DNA from: RGIG6353 sp045660745 | GTDB taxonomy: Bacteria; Bacillota; Clostridia; Oscillospirales; SIG627 | NCBI GenBank assembly: GCA_045660745.1 | Contig: JAZREJ010000034.1 | Location: 1-10,319 of the forward strand | Direction of reading: 5' to 3' | DNA length: 10,319 nt | Shown: positions 1 to 4,827 of the stretch, piece after piece | How positions within the stretch are numbered: the first letter of the stretch is position 1 | How the letters are laid out: the number at the start of each line of letters is the position of its first letter | The notes under the pieces: model-generated | Databases searched by the model: none | Told to the model about the DNA's origin: nothing | What the model saw: only the letters and a program-made list of their open reading frames with translations | Program-made: the position numbers and the translations under genes

Positions 1-4
1 TCAT
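1..4 (-). CDS. First codon of a gene leaving the window (5' fragment only)
   Basis: An ATG on the minus strand (complement of 2-4) is preceded, 9 nt upstream, by a consensus Shine-Dalgarno AAGGAGG (complement of 14-20). A sigma-70-like promoter lies further out. Only one codon and one base are in the window, so the product cannot be identified. The call rests entirely on the start signals. Its orientation matches the AraC-type gene at 152-925, but a terminator separates the two. Confidence 0.5.
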
Positions 5-12
5 TACTTGAT

Positions 13-80
13 TCCTCCTTCGTTTTTGTTGTGGTTGGCAAACCCGCTTCAATTATATACGAAGGAGGATATTTTTTCTA
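13..80 (-). promoter_or_regulatory. Promoter and ribosome site of the left-edge gene, with an RBS-complementary arm
   Basis: Read on the minus strand: a -35-like TAGAAA (75-80), a 17-bp spacer and a consensus -10 TATAAT (52-57), then the ribosome site AAGGAGG (14-20). Positions 13-23 and 59-69 are perfect inverted repeats of 11 bp that cover the whole Shine-Dalgarno sequence. If transcription starts near 45, the far arm sits in the promoter spacer, so the repeat would act at DNA level. If RNA starts further upstream, the arm would be an anti-Shine-Dalgarno element able to hide the ribosome site. The sequence does not decide between these. Confidence 0.5.
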
Positions 81-102
81 CTCATAGCTAAAGCTTTTTG
101 GA

Positions 103-123
103 ACCACCAGCATTGCTGGTGGT
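103..123. repeat. Short perfect hairpin
   Basis: ACCACCAGCA and TGCTGGTGGT are perfect 10-bp arms around a single T. No T-run follows on either strand, so it does not look like a classical intrinsic terminator. It lies between the 3' end of the AraC-type gene and the promoter of the left-edge gene. It may back up the terminator at 142-176 or be a small palindromic repeat. Confidence 0.5.
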
Positions 124-141
124 ATTCTTGTTACACAAAAA

Positions 142-176
142 GGGGCTCGGGTTAAATTCCCGAGCTCTTGTTTTTT
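142..176. terminator. Bidirectional intrinsic terminator overlapping the regulator's stop codon
   Basis: A perfect 7-bp GC-rich stem, GCTCGGG (145-151) and CCCGAGC (159-165), closes a 7-nt loop, TTAAATT. On the plus strand TTGTTTTTT follows. On the minus strand CCCCTTTTT follows. The minus-strand TAA stop of the AraC-type gene (complement of 152-154) lies in the loop, so the last residues of that protein are encoded by one arm of the terminator. Confidence 0.75.
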
Positions 177-925
177 ATATATTCATTCGGAGTTATGCCG
201 AAATGCTTTTTGAAATTTCGGTTAAAGCTTCTCACCGACTTGAAGCCACTGTCAAGGGCACAGGTCAGAATACTTCCGTCGGTATTTTCGAAAAGATAGC
301 AAGCGTTATTCAATCTGTAGATATTGACGTAGGAATTAAAGCTCATTCCGACAGATGACTTAAAGTAGCGAGACAGATATGCGTAATCATAGTTTATCTC
401 ATGGGCAAGGCTTTTGAGGTCGCAGGAATCAGCATAATTCTTGTCAACGAAGGAAAATATTCTGGCAAGCAGATACTTATTATCCCACTCCCGCCAATCG
501 TATTCCCTTCCTCGGTCAAAGGCATCGCAAACCGAATACAAAAGCCCCTTCTTTGCGAGCACCCCTATATTGTCATCCGATTCCTTGAGTATTTTTAAAA
601 CGTCCTCGGGGATTGTAAAAACAGGGTCGACGGGGAATTTATCCGATACAAGAGAAGAAAACGCGGACACAAGCTTGGGTGAAAAAACGCAAAGAATATG
701 CTCACTCTTTTCGCAGGACAAAGAGTGAACCGAGTTAGGAAATACCATTATAGCATCCCCCGCGCTCAATTCATATACCTTCTTATTGACGCTCACCGAC
801 ATTTTCCCCGACAGTATATGGATAAACTCAAAGCACTCATGCATATGTGCGGGAAAGCTGAAGTCACTTCCTTTTTCCACCCTAAAATATCCAACTGTAG
901 CAGGATGCTTGAACTCATAAAACAT
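152..925 (-). CDS. AraC/XylS-family transcriptional regulator with N-terminal cupin domain
   Basis: A 257-residue protein of the usual length for sugar-responsive AraC regulators. The N-terminal half (about 10-85) is a cupin-like sensor with the HMHE segment (27-30) and the GDAIMVFPNSVH stretch typical of the family's ligand pocket. Residues 150-250 form the double helix-turn-helix: first helix pair near 168-190 (DLKSLAHEINYDYAYLSRYF), second near 217-241 (CALDSGFKSVRSFNRNFKKH), ending in the family motif GITPNEYI. The ATG at 925 has a GGAG ribosome site (complement of 933-936) 7 nt upstream. It is divergent from xylB and the GH3 gene, the classic position for a regulator of those genes, probably an activator responding to a pentose or xylo-oligosaccharide. 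The ligand is inferred from context, not from binding residues. The stop codon lies inside its own terminator. Confidence 0.9.
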   Translation of the reverse strand: MFYEFKHPATVGYFRVEKGSDFSFPAHMHECFEFIHILSGKMSVSVNKKVYELSAGDAIMVFPNSVHSLSCEKSEHILCVFSPKLVSAFSSLVSDKFPVDPVFTIPEDVLKILKESDDNIGVLAKKGLLYSVCDAFDRGREYDWREWDNKYLLARIFSFVDKNYADSCDLKSLAHEINYDYAYLSRYFKSSVGMSFNSYVNIYRLNNACYLFENTDGSILTCALDSGFKSVRSFNRNFKKHFGITPNEYIKNKSSGI

Positions 926-1034
926 AAAAACGCTCCAAAAGACAAATTTTGCCCATTAATAATAGCATATTTGACGAGAAAAGTCAATAATTATCATATA
1001 CAATAAAAATAGTATTAATACCATGGAGGTACGT
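926..1034. promoter_or_regulatory. Divergent control region between the AraC-type regulator and xylB
   Basis: For the regulator (minus strand) there is a strong promoter: TTGACT (982-987), a 17-bp spacer, and TATTAT (959-964) preceded by TGC, i.e. an extended -10. For xylB the best plus-strand signals are TTGACG (971-976) and -10-like TATCAT (992-997, 15-bp spacing) or TACAAT (999-1004, no good -35). This non-ideal arrangement is consistent with activator dependence. The inverted repeat TTGAC (971-975) / GTCAA (983-987) overlaps the -35 regions on both strands and is a candidate operator. The xylB ribosome site GGAGG is at 1025-1029. Confidence 0.6.
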
Positions 1035-2507
1035 ATGAATTACTATATCGGAGCAGACCTCGGTACGTCGGCTTTAAAGCTTCTTCTTACCGACAAAAAC
1101 GGCAAGATAATAAACAGTATTTCAAAAAAATACCCTATATATTACCCCAAGCCCGGTTGGAGTGAGCAAAACCCCGAGGATTGGTGGGATGCCTTTATTT
1201 CGGGAGTGCGTGAATTAACAAGCGCCGTCGACAAAAAGGATGTCAAGGCGATAGGACTTGGCGGTCAGATGCACGGACTTGTTATGGTTGACAAGGAAGA
1301 CGCTGTCATCCGTCCCGCAATTCTTTGGAATGACGGAAGAACGGGTATTGAAACCGACTATTTAAACAATATTATCGGCAAGGATAACCTTACAAAATAT
1401 ACCGCAAACATTGCTTTTGCGGGCTTTACTGCACCAAAAATACTTTGGGTGAAGAAAAACGAACCCGAAAACTTCGAAAAAGCGTCAAAGCTGATGCTTC
1501 CCAAGGATTTCATAAACTACAGACTCACAGGAGTTTGTGCGACAGACTTTTCGGATGCTTCGGGAATGCTTCTTCTCGACGTTGAAAACAAGTGCTGGTC
1601 AGGTGAAATGCTTGACGTCTGCGGAATAAGTGAAGACAAGCTTCCGCGCCTTTTTGAAAGCTTTGACGTTATCGGAACACTCCTTCCCGAAATTGCAAAT
1701 ACACTCGGTCTTACCCCCGACACAAGGGTAGTTGCGGGTGCGGGTGACAATGCCGCATCGGCAATAGGTGCGGGAGTAAACCGTGAGGGTATGTGCAATA
1801 TATCCCTTGGCACGTCGGGTACCGTCTTTATTCCGAGTGACTCCTTCTCTAAAACCGAAAACGGTGCAATTCACAATTTCTGTCATGCAAACGGAAAATA
1901 TCACCTCATGGGATGCATCCTGAGTGCCGCATCCTGCAACTCATGGTTTTGTGAAGAAATCCTCAAAACAAGTGACTTTAAAACCGAAGAAGATGCTATA
2001 ACCGACGAAATGCTCGGAGAAAATTCGGTATACTTTCTCCCCTATCTGATGGGTGAGAGAAGTCCCATCAACGATACCGATGCAAGAGCCTTGTTCATAG
2101 GAATGAGCGCCGACACAAAAAGATGCGATATGCTTCAGGCAATGCTTGAGGGTGTTGCATTTGCAATCCGTGACTGCGTGGATGAGGTCAGGGCGACAGG
2201 TGTCAACATTGGCGAAAGCCTTCTCGTTGGCGGAGGTGCGAAATCCTCTCTCTGGCAAAGAATCATTGCAAACGTATTGAACATTCCGATTATTATTCCG
2301 ACAAACCGTGAAGGTCCTGCTATGGGCGGAGCGCTTCTGGCTTCCTTTGCCTGCGGTGACTCCGACTTCAACAAAATAACCATTGAAAAGGAAAAAACCG
2401 TTTATCCAAGCGAAGAAAAGGTAAGGCTTTACGAAAAGAAATATCAAAAATTCAAGAAAATATACCCCGCAATAAAAGGACTTTATAAGGAGCTTAAGGA
2501 GGACTGA
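1035..2507 (+). CDS. xylB: Xylulokinase (FGGY carbohydrate kinase)
   Basis: Phosphorylates D-xylulose to D-xylulose 5-phosphate with ATP in the cytoplasm, the second step of the isomerase route for xylose. The 490 residues match the family. Residues 1-12 carry the N-terminal phosphate-binding loop with Asp8 (GADLGTS). QMHG at 78-81 matches the substrate-binding Met-His pair of E. coli XylB. LGTSGT is near 258. GAGDNAA near 235 has Asp238 in the position of the catalytic base (E. coli D233). GGGAKSSLW near 399 and GPAMGGALL belong to the C-terminal nucleotide-binding domain. The start at 1035 is chosen over the in-frame ATG at 1023 because the ribosome site GGAGG (1025-1029) lies between them, 5 nt before 1035. 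The gene is followed after one base by the GH3 gene. No xylose isomerase is present. Another FGGY kinase specificity is possible but less likely given the neighbours. Confidence 0.92.
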   Translation: MNYYIGADLGTSALKLLLTDKNGKIINSISKKYPIYYPKPGWSEQNPEDWWDAFISGVRELTSAVDKKDVKAIGLGGQMHGLVMVDKEDAVIRPAILWNDGRTGIETDYLNNIIGKDNLTKYTANIAFAGFTAPKILWVKKNEPENFEKASKLMLPKDFINYRLTGVCATDFSDASGMLLLDVENKCWSGEMLDVCGISEDKLPRLFESFDVIGTLLPEIANTLGLTPDTRVVAGAGDNAASAIGAGVNREGMCNISLGTSGTVFIPSDSFSKTENGAIHNFCHANGKYHLMGCILSAASCNSWFCEEILKTSDFKTEEDAITDEMLGENSVYFLPYLMGERSPINDTDARALFIGMSADTKRCDMLQAMLEGVAFAIRDCVDEVRATGVNIGESLLVGGGAKSSLWQRIIANVLNIPIIIPTNREGPAMGGALLASFACGDSDFNKITIEKEKTVYPSEEKVRLYEKKYQKFKKIYPAIKGLYKELKED

Positions 2508-2508
2508 A

Positions 2509-4386
2509 ATGGCAGATCTCGATTTTAAGAAAAGGGCTAAAGAGCTGGTCTCCAAGATGACCCTTGAAGAAAAAATAACACAGATGAAATATTCCGCCGC
2601 CGCAATAGAGCGTCTCGGAATCCCCGCATACAACTGGTGGAGCGAATGCAACCACGGAGTTGCACGAATGGGAAGAGCAACTGTTTTCCCTCAGCCTATC
2701 GGCATGGCTTCAAGCTTTAACGAAAAGCTTCTTTTCGACGTTGCCACCGCCATTTCCGACGAAGCGCGTGCAAACTACAATCAGTTCAAAAAATTCGGCA
2801 AGACCACGCTTTATCAGGGACTTACCTATTGGTCACCCAATATAAACATTTTCCGCGACCCCAGATGGGGACGAGGACATGAAACCTACGGAGAGGACCC
2901 CTTACTTACGGGAAGGATGGCTACCTCCTTTATCAAGGGTCTTCAGGGCGATGGCAAGCACCGAAAGGTTGACGCAACCATCAAGCATTACGTTGCGCAT
3001 TCGGGACCTGAGTCAATCCGTCACGGCTTTGACTCAAAGGTTTCGGAAAAGGACTTTTACGAAACCTATCTTTACGCCTTCAAATACTGTATAGAGCACG
3101 CTGACCCGTCGGCGGTTATGGGTGCGTACAACAGTGTTAACGGACATCTTTGCTGCGGAAGCCGCAAAATGCTTCAGGAGGTGCTCCGAGAGGAGCTTGG
3201 CTTTAAAGGATACGTTGTGTCCGACTGCGGAGCAATTTACGATATACACACCCATCACAAAAAAACCGCAGACGAGGTAGAAAGTGCCGCTCTTGCCGTT
3301 AACAGCGGATGTCAGATTAACTGCGGAGATATGTTCGATACTCTGGGAGAGGCGGTTGACCGTGACCTTATCACCGAGGAAACCATAACGGAAGCGGTAG
3401 AGCTTTTATATGAGGCACGCTTTAGACTCGGTATGTTTGACGATGACTGTGAGTACAACTCAATCCCCTACGAGGTGCTTGAGTGCGAGAAGCACAGAAG
3501 TTTAAACCTCAAGATGGCAGAGGAAAGCATGGTTCTTTTGAAGAACAACGGTATTCTTCCTCTTGACCCATCCCTTAAGGTTGCAATTATCGGACCTAAT
3601 GCCGATTCGGTCCCCGCACTTCTCGGAAACTACAACGGTATCCCCTCAAAGTACTACACACCTCTTCGTGGAATACAAGAATACACAGACCCGTTATACG
3701 CTCAAGGATGCCATCTTTTCAAGGAAAACCTTATGCACGACAACTGTTCGAACGACGAGGCAATCGTTGCCGTAAATCATGCGGACGTTGTAATAATGTG
3801 TATGGGTCTTGACGCAACCCGTGAGGGCGAGGGTGCTGACGATTTCAACAGTGGCAAGGCGGGAGACAAGCAGGACCTTGACCTCCCCGCATCACAGTTA
3901 ACGCTTTACGAGAAGATAAAGGCTCTCGGAAAGCCGATTATTTTCGTTAATATCACGGGAAGCTGTATAAACCTCACCGACCAGAAGGAAAACTGCGATG
4001 CTATCATCCAATGCTTCTACCCCGGTGCAATGGGCGGTCTTGCGCTTGCAAACATAATTTACGGCAAGGCTTGTCCCAGTGGTCGACTCCCCGTAACCTT
4101 TTACAAGAGCACCGAGGGTATCGGAGACTTCACCGACTACTCTATGGAAAACAGAACCTACAAATTCTACAAGGGCACTCCCGTTTATGAATTCGGCTAC
4201 GGTCTTTCCTATTCGGAAATAAAGGAAAATTGGATAGACGAAAAGACTGTTGAGCTTGAAAACGCAGGAAAGTACGATTGCGATTGGTCGGTACTTCTCT
4301 TCGAATACATTCCGCACAAAAGCTTAAAGGACTTCAAAAAGGTATTTTTGAAGGCGGGCGAAAAAAAGACGGTAACGTTTGAATAA
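2509..4386 (+). CDS. Glycoside hydrolase family 3, probable cytoplasmic beta-xylosidase (or beta-glucosidase)
   Basis: A 625-residue GH3 enzyme without a signal peptide, so it should release sugars from imported oligosaccharides. The N-terminal barrel (about 15-310) shows YNWWSECNHGVAR, FRDPRWGRGHETYGEDP, KHYVAHSGPE and GAYNSVNG. The nucleophile is Asp239 in VVSDCGA. The second domain (about 335-560) contains REGEGADD, with Glu439 or Glu441 the likely acid/base. This motif set resembles GH3 xylan beta-xylosidases more than BglX-type glucosidases. After FGYGLSY (562-568) only about 57 residues remain. They keep the SLKDFKKVFLKAGEKKTVTF part of the fibronectin-III-like domain but stop before its usual final strands, so the domain is short or truncated. 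The ribosome site AAGGAGG (2496-2502) lies inside the end of xylB, and the ATG comes one base after that gene's stop, so the two are probably translationally coupled. Substrate is inferred. Confidence 0.9.
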   Translation: MADLDFKKRAKELVSKMTLEEKITQMKYSAAAIERLGIPAYNWWSECNHGVARMGRATVFPQPIGMASSFNEKLLFDVATAISDEARANYNQFKKFGKTTLYQGLTYWSPNINIFRDPRWGRGHETYGEDPLLTGRMATSFIKGLQGDGKHRKVDATIKHYVAHSGPESIRHGFDSKVSEKDFYETYLYAFKYCIEHADPSAVMGAYNSVNGHLCCGSRKMLQEVLREELGFKGYVVSDCGAIYDIHTHHKKTADEVESAALAVNSGCQINCGDMFDTLGEAVDRDLITEETITEAVELLYEARFRLGMFDDDCEYNSIPYEVLECEKHRSLNLKMAEESMVLLKNNGILPLDPSLKVAIIGPNADSVPALLGNYNGIPSKYYTPLRGIQEYTDPLYAQGCHLFKENLMHDNCSNDEAIVAVNHADVVIMCMGLDATREGEGADDFNSGKAGDKQDLDLPASQLTLYEKIKALGKPIIFVNITGSCINLTDQKENCDAIIQCFYPGAMGGLALANIIYGKACPSGRLPVTFYKSTEGIGDFTDYSMENRTYKFYKGTPVYEFGYGLSYSEIKENWIDEKTVELENAGKYDCDWSVLLFEYIPHKSLKDFKKVFLKAGEKKTVTFE

Positions 4387-4401
4387 AAGAAAGGAAAATA
4401 C

Positions 4402-4425
4402 AGCTTTTGACATTTTAAGCTTTTT
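4402..4425 (+). terminator. Weak candidate terminator after the GH3 gene
   Basis: AGCTT (4402-4406) and AAGCT (4417-4421) form a 5-bp stem with a 10-nt loop, running into TTTTT. It begins 16 nt after the GH3 stop. The stem is short and AT-rich, so the palindrome at 4451-4509 is the stronger terminator candidate. Confidence 0.3.
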
Positions 4426-4450
4426 CATTATAAAACCTCTCCTTTTCAGG

Positions 4451-4509
4451 AAAAAAATATTAGACACATCATGACAGAATTCTCTGAAATGATGTGTCTA
4501 ACTTTTTTT
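4451..4509. terminator. 59-bp near-perfect palindrome, probable bidirectional terminator and possible repeat element
   Basis: TTAGACACATCAT (4460-4472) and ATGATGTGTCTAA (4489-4501) are perfect 13-bp arms. Inside them CAGA and TCTG (4475-4478, 4483-4486) pair again around the loop ATTC. Outside, A7 (4451-4457) faces T7 (4503-4509). It lies between the convergent GH3 and SLH operons, the right place for a two-way terminator. Its first 19 non-redundant bases (4452-4470) recur exactly at 10301-10319, so it may instead, or also, be a dispersed palindromic repeat or a transposon end. Confidence 0.7.
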
Positions 4510-4827
4510 ATAGCAAGCATAAAGCTTACTTCAGAGTACCTCGTGCTAATAGCACTTCTCTCATATTCTGTAAATCCTTACAAATCAAGGAAAAGCTTTA
4601 CTTATTTCATTGCCTCTTCAATGGGGCGGCAACAGCTCAGGTCTTTGAGCCTTGGGGTTATTACCTGCGCCGATAAGTCCCATCATCTCAACGTGTTCGC
4701 TTACATTATGACCCATAAAATTTATCTTGTCAAGTGTTTAGTAAGCTGTTTCGCAGCATGAATCCTTCAAGGTCAAAAAATCCGAGTTTTTCATCATCAT
4801 ACCTCAAAAGACCTATAATTTTATGCT
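4510..4827 (-). pseudogene. Gene-free stretch with possible decayed coding sequence
   Basis: No convincing intact gene. On the minus strand a ribosome-site-like TGAGGT (complement of 4801-4806) precedes three consecutive ATGs; the third (4794) has the best spacing and opens an 18-codon ORF ending at 4738. In the same frame, after that TAA, reading continues as a 32-codon ORF (4618-4716, from MGHNVSEH to ELLPPH), followed by further fragments broken by stops. One frame reading on across several stops suggests a degenerate gene, but no family is recognised. It begins 27 bp after the 848-aa SLH gene, so it may simply be that operon's 3' untranslated region. A small hairpin, GTGCT/AGCAC, is at 4543-4555. 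Confidence 0.3.

Noticed and set aside
98..1006. Several plus-strand open frames over the AraC-type gene
   Set aside because: They are antisense shadows of a complete, well-recognised regulator and lack start signals.
1023..1034. In-frame ATG upstream of xylB giving a 4-residue longer protein
   Set aside because: This ATG overlaps the GGAGG ribosome site (1025-1029) and has no ribosome site of its own. The ATG at 1035 is correctly spaced, and its product begins with the standard kinase N-terminus.
1941..2651. 236-codon minus-strand open frame across the xylB/GH3 junction
   Set aside because: It is antisense to two confidently identified genes, has no recognisable domain and no ribosome site; codon structure of the real genes explains it.
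4471..4761. 96-codon plus-strand open frame after the GH3 gene
   Set aside because: It starts inside the palindrome without a ribosome site and its product shows no recognisable features. The minus-strand reading of the same region looks slightly more gene-like, though also broken.
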